A DNA stretch of 64,000 bases from Acidimicrobiaceae bacterium (GTDB taxonomy: Bacteria; Actinomycetota; Acidimicrobiia; Acidimicrobiales; RAAP-2): NCBI GenBank assembly GCA_003132205.1, contig PKWY01000038.1, positions 1-64,000 on the forward strand. The letters are read 5' to 3'. The position numbers were made by a program, and so were the translations under genes. Of the stretch, positions 42,248-51,264 are shown in pieces. The notes beneath the pieces are model-generated. The model saw only the letters and a list, made by a program, of their open reading frames with translations, did not search any database and was not told the origin of the DNA. Every line of letters starts with the position of its first letter. Position 1 is the stretch's first letter.

Positions 42248-43777
42248 CTACACCAGTGTGACAAAGCCACGGACGATCGACAACAGCTCGCCGCTTCGCA
42301 CGAGCTCGCCCACCGCCTCGATCTCGGGCGACAGCCAACGATCGTGGCCCGGTCCTCCGGTGACGGCGTTCACTTGAATGCTGACCGCGTGCGTGCCCGC
42401 AGAGGGCATGAGCGGCTCACGCAGCTCGAGGGCTCGAGCGGCGGCGAGCAGCTCGATCCCGAGCACGTCGCAGAACGCCTCGATCGAACGGCGGAGCTTT
42501 CTCGCCGCGTGCCAACCCATCGAGACGTGGTCCTCTTGCATGCCCGACGAGGGAATCGAGTCCACGCTCGCCGGCGACGCGAGCCTCTTCATCTCCGAGA
42601 CGAGGGCGGCCTGCGAGTACTGGGCGATCATCAGCCCCGAGTCGACCCCGGCGTGATGGGCGAGGAACGGCGGAAGCCCGTAGCTCCGGTTCACGTCGAG
42701 CAGGCGGTCGGTGCGCCGCTCGGAGATCGACGCCACGTCGGCGAGGGCGATCGCGAGGAAGTCCAGCACGTAGCCAATCGGCGCGCCGTGGAAGTTCCCG
42801 TTGGAGACGAGCGTGCCGTCGGCGAGCACCGAGGGGTTATCGATCGCCGAGGCGAGCTCGATGTCGGCGACCATCGTCGCGTGGGCGAAGGTGTCACGGG
42901 CCGCTCCGTGGACCTGGGGAGCGCATCGCAGCGAGTAGGCGTCCTGCACCTGGGACGAGTCGTCGAGGTGCGAGTTCACGATTGGCGAGTTCTCGAGCAG
43001 CGCCGCCAGGTTCGCCGCGCTGTCGCGCTGGCCGCGGTGCGGTCGAAGCGCGTGGATCTCGGCGAGGAAGGTGCGGTCGGTGCCGCGAAGCGCCTGGATC
43101 GAGAGCGCCGCCGCGACGTCGGCGAGGGCGAGCAACGAGAGTCCGTCCTCGATGGCCATGATCAGCTGGCCAAGCATTCCATCGGTGCCGTTGATGAGCG
43201 CGAGCCCTTCTTTTTCAGCGAGCACCACCGGCTCGAGGCCGGCGTCTCGAAGGGCCTCGGCGGCGCTCGTGCGCCGTCCCCCGCGCTCTCGCACATCGCC
43301 CTCGCCCATCAGGGCCAACGCGACGTGGGCGAGCGGCGCAAGGTCGCCCGAGCAGCCGAGCGACCCGAACTCGTGCACGACCGGGGTGATGCCCTCGTTC
43401 AAGAGCGCGAGGTAGGCCAGCGCCGTCGACGGACGCACCCCCGACACACCCGAGCAGAGATTGGTCAAGCGCGACACCATCATCGCGCGAACGACTTCGG
43501 TCTCGACTTCGGGCCCCACACCCGCGGCGTGGGAGCGGATGAGCGAGCGCTGCAGGTCGCGGCGCTGGTCGGGCGAGATGAACGTCGTCGCGAGTGATCC
43601 GAAGCCGGTCGAGAGTCCGTAGACCGGAGCTCCGCTCGAGACCAGTGCGTCGATCGCCTCGCGCTGGGTGGCGAGCCGCGCGAGCACGCCGTCATCGAGC
43701 TGGAGCGTCTCGAACTCCCTCGCCACGCGCAAGAGCTCACGCCTCGTCATTGATCCTGTGCCAAGTACAACCGTCAT
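42248..43777 (-). CDS. hutH: Histidine ammonia-lyase
   Basis: A 509-residue enzyme that removes ammonia from L-histidine to give urocanate, using a self-made MIO group. The MIO tripeptide here is Cys142-Ser143-Gly144 (GSLGCSGDLAPLAH) instead of the classic Ala-Ser-Gly; I recall the Cys form from other actinobacterial HutH proteins. The active-site Tyr is in VYGLSTGFG (about 52-60), and the Glu-rich C-terminal block EDHVSMGWHAARK (about 414-426) is conserved. The start overlaps the hutG stop by 4 bases. Confidence 0.93.
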   Translation of the reverse strand: MTVVLGTGSMTRRELLRVAREFETLQLDDGVLARLATQREAIDALVSSGAPVYGLSTGFGSLATTFISPDQRRDLQRSLIRSHAAGVGPEVETEVVRAMMVSRLTNLCSGVSGVRPSTALAYLALLNEGITPVVHEFGSLGCSGDLAPLAHVALALMGEGDVRERGGRRTSAAEALRDAGLEPVVLAEKEGLALINGTDGMLGQLIMAIEDGLSLLALADVAAALSIQALRGTDRTFLAEIHALRPHRGQRDSAANLAALLENSPIVNSHLDDSSQVQDAYSLRCAPQVHGAARDTFAHATMVADIELASAIDNPSVLADGTLVSNGNFHGAPIGYVLDFLAIALADVASISERRTDRLLDVNRSYGLPPFLAHHAGVDSGLMIAQYSQAALVSEMKRLASPASVDSIPSSGMQEDHVSMGWHAARKLRRSIEAFCDVLGIELLAAARALELREPLMPSAGTHAVSIQVNAVTGGPGHDRWLSPEIEAVGELVRSGELLSIVRGFVTLV

Positions 43778-44700
43778 TCTTCTCTCCTCATGACACCGCT
43801 GAGCGCCTCTAACACGAGCACCGCGGCCAATCGAATCGTCCGCTGGTCAGCGCTGTCGCGCTCGACGTCGATCTCGGTGATGTCGAGCGCGTAGACCATC
43901 GGATGCGACGTCAACGCGCGGACAAACCGGCGCATCTCGTCGGCGCTGAAGCCGCCCGGGGCCGCGGCGGGGCAGCCAGGCACGGCCGCGCGGTCGGCCG
44001 CGTCGACGTCAATGTCGACGTAGATGCGCCTTGCGCCCTCGCCGGCGATTGCGAGGGCCCTCTGCGCGATCTCCTCAATCGACGTGCGCCGCGCTTCGTC
44101 GCGGCTGATCACCGTGACGTGGCGCGCGCGTGCTTGGCGGGCGTAGTGGGGTGAATTCGAGAAGTCCGCGAGGCCGACCTGCACGACGTGACGGCCGTCC
44201 AGTCCCTCGTCGAGGAGCTGGCGCACGGGCGAACCATTCGAGACGCCGTCGCGCATGTCGAGATGCGCGTCGAGCGTGATCAGCCCGTAGGAAGAGAGTT
44301 CCGGGCCCGCGAGCGCGCGAAGCGCGTGCCACGTCAGCGCGTTGTCGCCTCCGAGAAAGATGCGAAGCGACAGAGAATCGTCGAACTTCGCGATCGCGCT
44401 CGCGAAACGGTCCCGTGCGTCGTCACCGTCGGGGTTTTCGACGTCGCCGTAGTCAACAACGCTCAGATGCTCGGCGAGGTCGCATTGGTCGCTGTAGGAC
44501 CAGGTTGAGAATCGCGTCAGGGCTTCACGGATGGCCTCGGGGGTGCTCGTCTTCGAGCGAGGAGTCACCGACGTCAGGCAGGTGTGGGCGCCCAGGAGCC
44601 CGACGGCCCGATGGCCCGGTAGCGCACTCTCGCCGAGCAGGGTCGCCGCTAGGGGCCAGTTCGGGTCCGGTGAATGCTGCACAACGCCCATGCTACGCAC
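43774..44700 (-). CDS. hutG: Arginase-family ureohydrolase, probable formimidoylglutamase
   Basis: A 308-residue ureohydrolase with the di-manganese motifs FLGGDNALTWHAL (usual GGDH, here Asn for His at about residue 120), LDAHLDMRDG (about 144-153) and DIDVDAADRAAVPGCPAAAP (about 225-244). In a hut operon this family hydrolyses N-formiminoglutamate to glutamate and formamide. Asn replaces the first metal-binding His as read here, which is notable for activity. It is the first gene of the operon, overlapping hutH by 4 bases. A start 3 codons later (ATG 44691) is also possible. Confidence 0.75.
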   Translation of the reverse strand: MRSMGVVQHSPDPNWPLAATLLGESALPGHRAVGLLGAHTCLTSVTPRSKTSTPEAIREALTRFSTWSYSDQCDLAEHLSVVDYGDVENPDGDDARDRFASAIAKFDDSLSLRIFLGGDNALTWHALRALAGPELSSYGLITLDAHLDMRDGVSNGSPVRQLLDEGLDGRHVVQVGLADFSNSPHYARQARARHVTVISRDEARRTSIEEIAQRALAIAGEGARRIYVDIDVDAADRAAVPGCPAAAPGGFSADEMRRFVRALTSHPMVYALDITEIDVERDSADQRTIRLAAVLVLEALSGVMRREE

Positions 44701-44774
44701 GGCGCCAGTGCTGATTGGAGCCGCGCCAGGTCGCGGTGAACTGCGCTACCGAGGAACGACGGCCCTTGGAGGGT

Positions 44775-46310
44775 TCAGCGTTCGACGGTGCGAACGCCTG
44801 ATTCGCCGGCCTGCTCGGGTTCGTCGACGACGAAGTCCGGCACCGGGGTGGCGTCGAGCTCGGCGTGCACGTCGTCCACGTAGACGGGCGCCGGCGTCGC
44901 AATGTACTCACCCTCGGCGGTGCGGGTGACCACGTTGGTGGTCTTGCGCTTCCCACCGCCCTGCACGGCTTGGAGCTCCTTGCAGATCTTCCAGGCGAGG
45001 GGGTACGCGACGAACGGCGACAGGATGACGAAGAATCGCATACCCCAGAGGACCTCGTTGAGCGGAAGACGGAAGAAGTTGGCGATGACGTCCGTTGAAC
45101 TCGCGATGAACAGGGTCGACATCAACGCAAGGACCGCGACACCCGCGGCGGTGCGCTTGGGTCGATTGCTCGGTCGGTCAAGCAGGTTGTGCATTGCGTG
45201 GTCATTGGTGAACTTGCGCTCCAGTGCGGGCCACAGGTAGGCGATGTTGAAGAGGAGGCCGGGAAGCACCACCGACGGTATGAAGACCTCGAGGGGAATC
45301 GTGTAGCCGAAACTATGGAACGACCACGACGGCCAGATACGAAGCGCGCCGTCGAGGAAGCCCATGTAGAAGTCCGGCTGGACGGCGTACGAGATCCGTG
45401 ACGCCTCGTAGGGACCGAACTGCCAGATGGGGTTGATCTGGGCGAACGCCCCAAGGAGGGCGGTGACGCCGGCGACGATGAACAAGAAACCGGTGGTCTT
45501 GGCCATGAAGACCGGAAACATCGGCGTTCCCACCACGTTGTTCTCGGTGCGGCCCTTGCCGGGGAACTGCGTGTGCTTCTGGCGAACGAGCAGGAAGAGG
45601 TGCGCTCCGACGAGTCCGACGATTATTGCCGGCACGATCAGCACGTGCAGGATGTAGAACCTCGGGATGATGGTCGCACCGGGGTAGTTGCCCCCGAAGA
45701 GGAAGAACGCGAGGTACGAGCCCACGAACGGTATCGACTCGAGGATCGAGAAGGCGATTCGGATACCGGTGCCCGAGACCAGGTCGTCGGGCAGCGAGTA
45801 GCCGAGGAACCCGTTACCGATTGCGAGGATCAGCAGCGTCGTGCCGATGGTCCAGTTGAGCTCGCGGGGCTTGCGGAACGCCCCGGTGAAGAAGACGCGT
45901 GCCATGTGCACGACCATGGCACCAACGAAGATGTCGCAGGACCAGTGGTGCATCTGACGCATGAGAAGCCCGGCGCGCACCGCGAACGACAGATTCACCG
46001 ATGAGGCGTACGCCTCGGTGACACGCTGGCCGTCGAGCGGCAGGTAACTGCCGTGGTACGTGACGAGCGCGGTGCTCGGGATGTAGTACAGCGTCAGGAA
46101 GACGCCGGTGACCAGCAGGATGACGAACGAGTAGAGCGCGATCTCACCCAGCATGAACGACCAGTGGTCGGGGAAGATCTTGTCCATGAACGAGCGTCCG
46201 CCCTTGGCAACCCCCAGGCGGTCGTCGAGTTCGTTGAGCACCTGGCCAACCTTGCCGTAAGGGCCGGCGGCTTGGCTCTTCGCGCGCTTGGTGTCAACGA
46301 CGTCCGTCAT
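44775..46310 (-). CDS. qcrB: Cytochrome bc1 complex, cytochrome b subunit
   Basis: Starting at ATG 46310 (overlapping the qcrA stop as ATGA), the 511-residue membrane protein has the bis-haem four-helix core with RQMHHWSCDIFVGAMVVHMA (haem His on helix B) and the helix D pair (RFYILHVLIVPAIIVGLVGAH), and four further helices. The C-terminal soluble extension (about 435-511) is typical of actinobacterial QcrB. It takes electrons from menaquinol and passes them to QcrA and QcrC within a bc1-aa3 supercomplex. Confidence 0.95.
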   Translation of the reverse strand: MTDVVDTKRAKSQAAGPYGKVGQVLNELDDRLGVAKGGRSFMDKIFPDHWSFMLGEIALYSFVILLVTGVFLTLYYIPSTALVTYHGSYLPLDGQRVTEAYASSVNLSFAVRAGLLMRQMHHWSCDIFVGAMVVHMARVFFTGAFRKPRELNWTIGTTLLILAIGNGFLGYSLPDDLVSGTGIRIAFSILESIPFVGSYLAFFLFGGNYPGATIIPRFYILHVLIVPAIIVGLVGAHLFLLVRQKHTQFPGKGRTENNVVGTPMFPVFMAKTTGFLFIVAGVTALLGAFAQINPIWQFGPYEASRISYAVQPDFYMGFLDGALRIWPSWSFHSFGYTIPLEVFIPSVVLPGLLFNIAYLWPALERKFTNDHAMHNLLDRPSNRPKRTAAGVAVLALMSTLFIASSTDVIANFFRLPLNEVLWGMRFFVILSPFVAYPLAWKICKELQAVQGGGKRKTTNVVTRTAEGEYIATPAPVYVDDVHAELDATPVPDFVVDEPEQAGESGVRTVER

Positions 46311-47245
46311 GAGCGCTCCCAAAATCCAGGGCCAACCGGCTGGTCGTAGTCATTCTGCGAACGAATGTAACCCGACGCGTCCACGTAGAGCGGCAGCTGG
46401 GGAAGCGGTCGCGGGGCCGGCCCGAAGTTGGGGATCGCGCCGTTGGTGACGTTGAACATCGACTGGTGGCACGGGCAGACGAGGAGCTGGAGTTCCTGCT
46501 CGTAGAGCCCGACGGGACAGCCCAGGTGCGTGCAGAGCTTCGAGTACGCGACGTAGCCGTGGGGTCCCCACGTCTCGCGACCCTTCTGAGTCGTGAAGTT
46601 CTCGTTGGAGATTCGGATCAGGACCGTCTGGTCAACGGCCTGGCCGCGGTCGGTCTCCTGGGTTCCCTCGGGGTACACCGTCACGATCGAGCCGACCGCC
46701 AGGTCGCCCACGTGGACGCGGCGCCCCGTGATGTCGACCGCGTAGGTTCCCTCGCGCCAGTCGGTGTGGAAGAGCGTGCCCTTGGGCAGCGGCCCGAGGC
46801 TTCGAAGCAGCGGGAAGATCGCCACGACGCCGAAGATCCCGAGTCCACCGCCGAGCAGGCCCCCGAGCATCTTGCGTCGCTTGATGACGCTGCCGCCGCG
46901 CTCGACGATGGCGGCGGCGAAGGCGTCGCGATCGGCGTCAGAGTTGGCGAGGGTGTGGCGCTCTTCGACGAAGGGGCCCTTCGGCATGAGGTACTTGCCC
47001 CACGCGACGAGTCCGACGCCTAAGAAGAACAGTCCACCACCCATTGTGGCGCCGAGAATCCACGGCTTGGCGTCCACCCAGTAACTGGCACCGAAGCCGG
47101 CCACCAGCACGACACCGAGGAACAAGGTCACCGCGATGACCCGCTCGACCAACTCGGGGTTGCGCGCAGCGGGCTGCAGATGCGGGTCGTTCGCGCTCAG
47201 TCCCTTCAGCGAGACCGGCGTTGCGTGATCGTGATGCTCGCTCAC
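46307..47245 (-). CDS. qcrA: Cytochrome bc1 complex, Rieske iron-sulfur subunit
   Basis: From GTG 47245, overlapping the qcrC stop (GTGA), the product has 312 residues with three membrane helices (about 37-58, 65-85 and 128-150), the actinobacterial arrangement. The Rieske cluster motifs are CTHLGCPVG and CPCHQSMF near residues 237-263, giving the usual 2 Cys/2 His set. It carries electrons from menaquinol to the dihaem cytochrome c. A longer in-frame start (47263) would lie in qcrC. Confidence 0.95.
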   Translation of the reverse strand: MSEHHDHATPVSLKGLSANDPHLQPAARNPELVERVIAVTLFLGVVLVAGFGASYWVDAKPWILGATMGGGLFFLGVGLVAWGKYLMPKGPFVEERHTLANSDADRDAFAAAIVERGGSVIKRRKMLGGLLGGGLGIFGVVAIFPLLRSLGPLPKGTLFHTDWREGTYAVDITGRRVHVGDLAVGSIVTVYPEGTQETDRGQAVDQTVLIRISNENFTTQKGRETWGPHGYVAYSKLCTHLGCPVGLYEQELQLLVCPCHQSMFNVTNGAIPNFGPAPRPLPQLPLYVDASGYIRSQNDYDQPVGPGFWERS

Positions 47246-48135
47246 TGGCGCTCTCCTACCCAAAAGCCGACGAGGGCCAAGAGGCCGACGCCAATCAACA
47301 GTCCAACAAAGCCCTCAGCAACCGGGCCGAGTCCCCCGAGGCCGAATCCACCCGGGTTCTGGGGGTGCTGAATCTCGGTGGTGACGTATCCCACGATGTC
47401 GCGAACCTGCTTGTCGCTCAAGTTGCCGGTGAAGCGGGGCATGTTCCCTGGACCGGTGCGAATGGCTTCGACAACCTGGAAGGCTGGAATGTTGCGAAGC
47501 GACGGCGCGAACGTGCCCTGGGCCAATGCGTCGCCGTCACCTTCGATGGTGTGGCACGCCGCGCAGTTGAGCGCGAACAGCGCCGCCCCGTCGGAGAGGT
47601 TGGCGTGCTTCAGGTGGGGAGTCGGGATGTCGGGGTAGCTCGGGTCGAGCGAATTCACCCACGCAGCGATCGCGAGCGCCTGCTTCGCGTCGAGGCGCGC
47701 GACGCGGCGGTTGGCCTCGACGGCACGCGGATCGGCGGCGGGCATGCGGCCCGAGTCGATCCAGAAGTCGATCGTCGCGGGTCCCACTCCCACCAGGTTG
47801 GGGTACGCGCCCGAGGTGCCGTTCACGGGCACGCCGTTGGCCTCGGTGCCGTGGCACGAAGCGCAGTTCTGCAGAAAGAGCGCCCGTCCGAGCGTCACGA
47901 GCGACGAGGGCGGCACGTTGTAGGTAATCGCGCTGTTGCCGTAGCTGATGACGACGCCGGTCTTCGGGTCGATCGTCACGTTGGACGCCTTTGGCGTGCC
48001 GGCGTTCTTGCGCGTGGTTTGGTACGCGGTGTGCGCTGAGGCGCCCGCACTGCCGACGAACAGCAGGATCGGGCCCATGGCGAACATCGAAACGATGGAC
48101 AGCATCGCGACACGCCGGAGATGAGTGAACGTCAA
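47242..48135 (-). CDS. qcrC: Cytochrome bc1 complex, dihaem cytochrome c subunit
   Basis: A 297-residue protein with an N-terminal signal anchor (about 13-33), two class I cytochrome c domains marked by CASCH (about 94) and CAACH (about 192), and a C-terminal membrane helix (about 267-290). It is the internal electron wire between the Rieske protein and the aa3 oxidase; actinobacteria using it need no soluble cytochrome c. It starts 9 bases after the ctaE stop. Confidence 0.95.
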   Translation of the reverse strand: MTFTHLRRVAMLSIVSMFAMGPILLFVGSAGASAHTAYQTTRKNAGTPKASNVTIDPKTGVVISYGNSAITYNVPPSSLVTLGRALFLQNCASCHGTEANGVPVNGTSGAYPNLVGVGPATIDFWIDSGRMPAADPRAVEANRRVARLDAKQALAIAAWVNSLDPSYPDIPTPHLKHANLSDGAALFALNCAACHTIEGDGDALAQGTFAPSLRNIPAFQVVEAIRTGPGNMPRFTGNLSDKQVRDIVGYVTTEIQHPQNPGGFGLGGLGPVAEGFVGLLIGVGLLALVGFWVGERQ

Positions 48136-48143
48136 AGCCCGAC

Positions 48144-48740
48144 CTACTTGAGGAGGAAGAGGGCCGAGTAGAGCCCAATCCAGACGACGTCAACGAAGTG
48201 CCAGTAGTAGCTCACGCCTTGGAAGGTCGAGAGCTCACCGGGATCACCTTCGGTTCCGCGCATACGAAACAACAGGAACGCCATGGCCACGAGGCCGAGA
48301 AACACGTGCAGACCGTGGATGCCGGTGGTGATGAAGAACACCGAGCCGTACGAGTTCGTGTACCAGCGCGTCGCGAGGTGCGTCCACTCGTAGACCTGGT
48401 TGCTGACGAAGAGCGTGCCCATGACCATCGTGATGATGATCCAACGACGGGCCTCGGCACGACGACGGTGTTCGATGAGCCACACGGCCCATTGCATCGT
48501 GAACGACGACGCCACCAGAATGACGGTGAAGATGCCTGACTGCAGGACGTCAAGGTGGGTGCCGACCGGGGGCCACGCCGCCAGATGTGCGCGGATGGTA
48601 AATAATGCGGCGAAGAGTCCCGAGAAGAACATCAGCTCGCTGCCGAGCCAAATCATCACGCCAATGGCCAGCATTGGTGGACGATCGTGGACGATCTTCT
48701 CTTGCTTCGCCAGGCTATTGAGGGGAATCGCCTGACTCAC
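48144..48740 (-). CDS. ctaE: Cytochrome c oxidase subunit III
   Basis: A 198-residue protein with five membrane helices, the short subunit III form. Family blocks include SELMFFSGLFAALFTIRAHL (about 30-49), the WTHLATRWYTNSYGSVFF segment (about 120-137) and TTGIHGLHVFLGL (about 139-151). GTG start at 48740. It begins the ctaE-qcrC-qcrA-qcrB operon; ctaC, ctaD and ctaF are not in the window. Confidence 0.94.
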   Translation of the reverse strand: MSQAIPLNSLAKQEKIVHDRPPMLAIGVMIWLGSELMFFSGLFAALFTIRAHLAAWPPVGTHLDVLQSGIFTVILVASSFTMQWAVWLIEHRRRAEARRWIIITMVMGTLFVSNQVYEWTHLATRWYTNSYGSVFFITTGIHGLHVFLGLVAMAFLLFRMRGTEGDPGELSTFQGVSYYWHFVDVVWIGLYSALFLLK

Positions 48741-48747
48741 GCCTACA

Positions 48748-48760
48748 TTTCTAGTAGAAA
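48748..48760. promoter_or_regulatory. Palindrome upstream of ctaE
   Basis: TTTCTA-G-TAGAAA is a perfect 6-bp inverted repeat 8 bases before the ctaE GTG. On the minus strand it also contains TAGAAA at a distance suiting a -10 box of a leaderless transcript. It could be operator, promoter or both. Confidence 0.35.
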
Positions 48761-48795
48761 TCGCGCACCCGGTGCTAACACCCTGCTGAGAACTC

Positions 48796-51102
48796 TTACA
48801 GCAGAGTCTCGGGCAGAGCTCCAGCAGCGACTATGGCGAGTCGACGGGTGGGACGGGTCATGGCCACGTAGAGGGTCCGCAGTCCCCGCGGGCTGGTCCT
48901 GGTTGGGTCCTCAGAACCGCGACTGGCGATCTGACCCGGCTCGACGACGATGGTCGCGTCGAACTCAAGTCCGTTGGCACCCTCGGCGGCGAGCACCACG
49001 AGGTCGGCACCCAAACCCTTCGACTCGCTCTCGCGCGGGTCGATCGCGTCGATGCCGTTGCTCGTGAGGATGGCGATGATCTCGTCGACGCGCCGTCCGG
49101 TGACGATCACCGCCACCCGCCCGGGTGCGACCATCTCGACCTCCCGGCGAGTGGCGTTCACGAGCGTCGCGGCGAAGTCGTCCGGGCTCACGATCTCGAC
49201 GATGGGCATGAAACCGGCACGGCGAACGGGACGCGGCGGCTCGAGGCCCGGGGACGCGGCGAGCAGCGTGGGCGCGGCGAAGTCGAGCACCTCTTCGGGC
49301 GTGCGGTAACTGACCGTCAGGTCCACCCGCGTTGGTTCGCGTCGCGGATCGAGGACTTCGAGCACCGAGTTCCACGAGGCCGACGACGACGCAGTGGTGG
49401 CTTGTCCCATGTCGCCCACGATGGTCATGGAACCAGTGAGGTCACGGCGCTTCAGTACCCGAAGCTCCATGGGCGACAGGTCCTGGGCTTCGTCGACCAC
49501 GATGTGACCGTAGGTCACGAACTCCGCCTCGTCGAGCTCGGTGCTCTGCGCAGGGGCCAGTCGCTGCGCCTCTCGAAGGGCCGCCGCGCGCACGTCGCCC
49601 TGATACGAATCAAGGTCGATGCCGTCGAGGATCCCCGACTCGCCCAGCTTCACCGGCGGACGCGGGCGCCGTCGGGGTCCGAGCAGGATTCGCGCCTCGT
49701 CGATGAGCGCGGCGTCGGCCTTCGTCCACTCGATCTCCTCGAGCGTCGCCGATCGCTCGCGGGCCAGCAGTTCGAGTTCGTTCTCGCCGAAGAGGCCCTT
49801 GCCCGCGGCACGCAGCAGCGCGGGGGCCCCGAAGAGGTCGTGCAGGAGTTCCTGGCCCGAGAGCCGCGGCCAGATGCGCTGCAAGGCCTCTTGGAACTCG
49901 GTCTTCGAACGGATGATGTCGGCGAGCTCGCTGACGCCCGCGACCTCGTCCATTCCTTCGCGCACGAAGCGCTGGTAGTACTCCTGGGCGAGGCGGTTCG
50001 CGAGCTCGCGACCGACCGCCGAACGGCGTTGATTGTGGTTTCCCGGACGACGTCGGGCCCGCTCGACCGCGTCGGCGGTGTAGCGGGCCTTCAAGACCAC
50101 GATGGCCCTGCCGACCGGGATGCGTACGTCGTCGCGCAGCGGCCGCTGACGAGTGCGAAGGGCGCGGGCGATCAAGGTGACCATGCGTGCGTCACCCTTC
50201 AGCTGATCGACCTCTTCGGTGTCGCGACCGCGGATCTCGACGTTCGTGACCAGGCCCGAGATCGTCGAAAGGGTGACACCGGACTCGCCGAGCGACGGCA
50301 GCACGTTCTCGATGTAGTTCAAAAAGAGCGGATTCGGACCCACGACGAGGACGCCCTGGCGTTCGAGCGTGGCTCGAAAGGTGAAGAGCAGGTACGCGGC
50401 CCGGTGCAGGGCCACCGCCGTCTTTCCCGTGCCCGGACCACCCTGGACGAGCAGCACACCCGCGAGCGGACTACGGATGATCCGGTCCTGCTCGCCCTGG
50501 ATCGTCGCGACGATGTCGCCCATGCGTCCGGTTCGGGCGCGCCCGAGCGCGGCGAGGAGGGCACCGGGTCCACCGAGGGCGAGACCGCCTTCGATCAGGC
50601 CTTCCTCGGTGGCTGAGCGGACCTCGTCCTCGGGCAGCATCAGTTCGCCATTGGCGTCGGCGAAGTACTCGTCCTCGACGCTGATGACCTCGTGACCACG
50701 AATCGCGACGTGGCGGCGACGGGTGAGGCCCAGCGATTCGACGCCGGTGGCGCGGTAGAACGCCTCGGCGACCGGGGCTCGCCAGTCAACGACCAGCGGG
50801 TTCAGCTGGTCGTCCGACACCGCGAGGCGGCCCACGTGGTAGCTGTCCGCCTGACCCGACTCGTCGGGCAGGTAATCGATCCGTCCAAAGAAGAGGGACT
50901 GGTCGCCTATCGCCAATTGGTCGAGGCGGTTGAGCGCGGTGCCCATGACGACGTCGCGCTCGACGAGGTCTCCCGCGCCGCGCATGTTGGCGACCGCGGC
51001 GCTGTCACGAAGCGAGCGGGCCTCGTCGCGCATATGGTCAAGCGCCACCAGGGCCAGATCGAGGAACGCCTGTTCCTCTTTGACCTCGCGCCGGTGTGCC
51101 AT
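48796..51102 (-). CDS. HelD-like UvrD/Rep-family helicase (RNA polymerase recycling factor)
   Basis: A 768-residue SF1 ATPase. Walker A is LVQGGPGTGKTAVALHRAAY (about 215-234) and Walker B is HIVVDEAQDLSPMELRVL (about 535-552), followed by the Q-rich motif GDMGQATT (about 565) and motif VI near the C-terminus (LYVAMTRPTRRL). The N-terminal arm (about 1-60) is a helical pair and a long insert separates motifs I and II, as in HelD. HelD proteins pull stalled RNA polymerase off DNA. ATG 51102 has GAGAGGG upstream. The gene is divergent from the haem operon. Confidence 0.87.
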   Translation of the reverse strand: MAHRREVKEEQAFLDLALVALDHMRDEARSLRDSAAVANMRGAGDLVERDVVMGTALNRLDQLAIGDQSLFFGRIDYLPDESGQADSYHVGRLAVSDDQLNPLVVDWRAPVAEAFYRATGVESLGLTRRRHVAIRGHEVISVEDEYFADANGELMLPEDEVRSATEEGLIEGGLALGGPGALLAALGRARTGRMGDIVATIQGEQDRIIRSPLAGVLLVQGGPGTGKTAVALHRAAYLLFTFRATLERQGVLVVGPNPLFLNYIENVLPSLGESGVTLSTISGLVTNVEIRGRDTEEVDQLKGDARMVTLIARALRTRQRPLRDDVRIPVGRAIVVLKARYTADAVERARRRPGNHNQRRSAVGRELANRLAQEYYQRFVREGMDEVAGVSELADIIRSKTEFQEALQRIWPRLSGQELLHDLFGAPALLRAAGKGLFGENELELLARERSATLEEIEWTKADAALIDEARILLGPRRRPRPPVKLGESGILDGIDLDSYQGDVRAAALREAQRLAPAQSTELDEAEFVTYGHIVVDEAQDLSPMELRVLKRRDLTGSMTIVGDMGQATTASSSASWNSVLEVLDPRREPTRVDLTVSYRTPEEVLDFAAPTLLAASPGLEPPRPVRRAGFMPIVEIVSPDDFAATLVNATRREVEMVAPGRVAVIVTGRRVDEIIAILTSNGIDAIDPRESESKGLGADLVVLAAEGANGLEFDATIVVEPGQIASRGSEDPTRTSPRGLRTLYVAMTRPTRRLAIVAAGALPETLL

Positions 51103-51118
51103 AGTGCCCTCTCGTCAT

Positions 51119-51131
51119 CCCCTAATTGGGG
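51119..51131. promoter_or_regulatory. Short palindrome CCCC-TAATT-GGGG in the helD leader
   Basis: A 4-bp G/C inverted repeat around an AT core, 17 bases upstream of the helD start codon, between divergent units. Possible operator or part of the promoter; weak evidence. Confidence 0.25.
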
Positions 51132-51264
51132 TCTGACAAGTCTAATGGGAATGCGCAACATTGTCGGAAAGGGGTGTCGGGGGCCAGATGACCTCGGACA
51201 CGAGTCGTTCGCGAGGTTCCAACATCGCACTCCCCTAGATTGAGAGGGACCAAAAAGGAGCGAA

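Noticed and set aside
40649..43597. 982-codon open frame on the plus strand
   Set aside because: Antisense to hutU and hutH, both strongly supported; the translation is low-complexity charged sequence.
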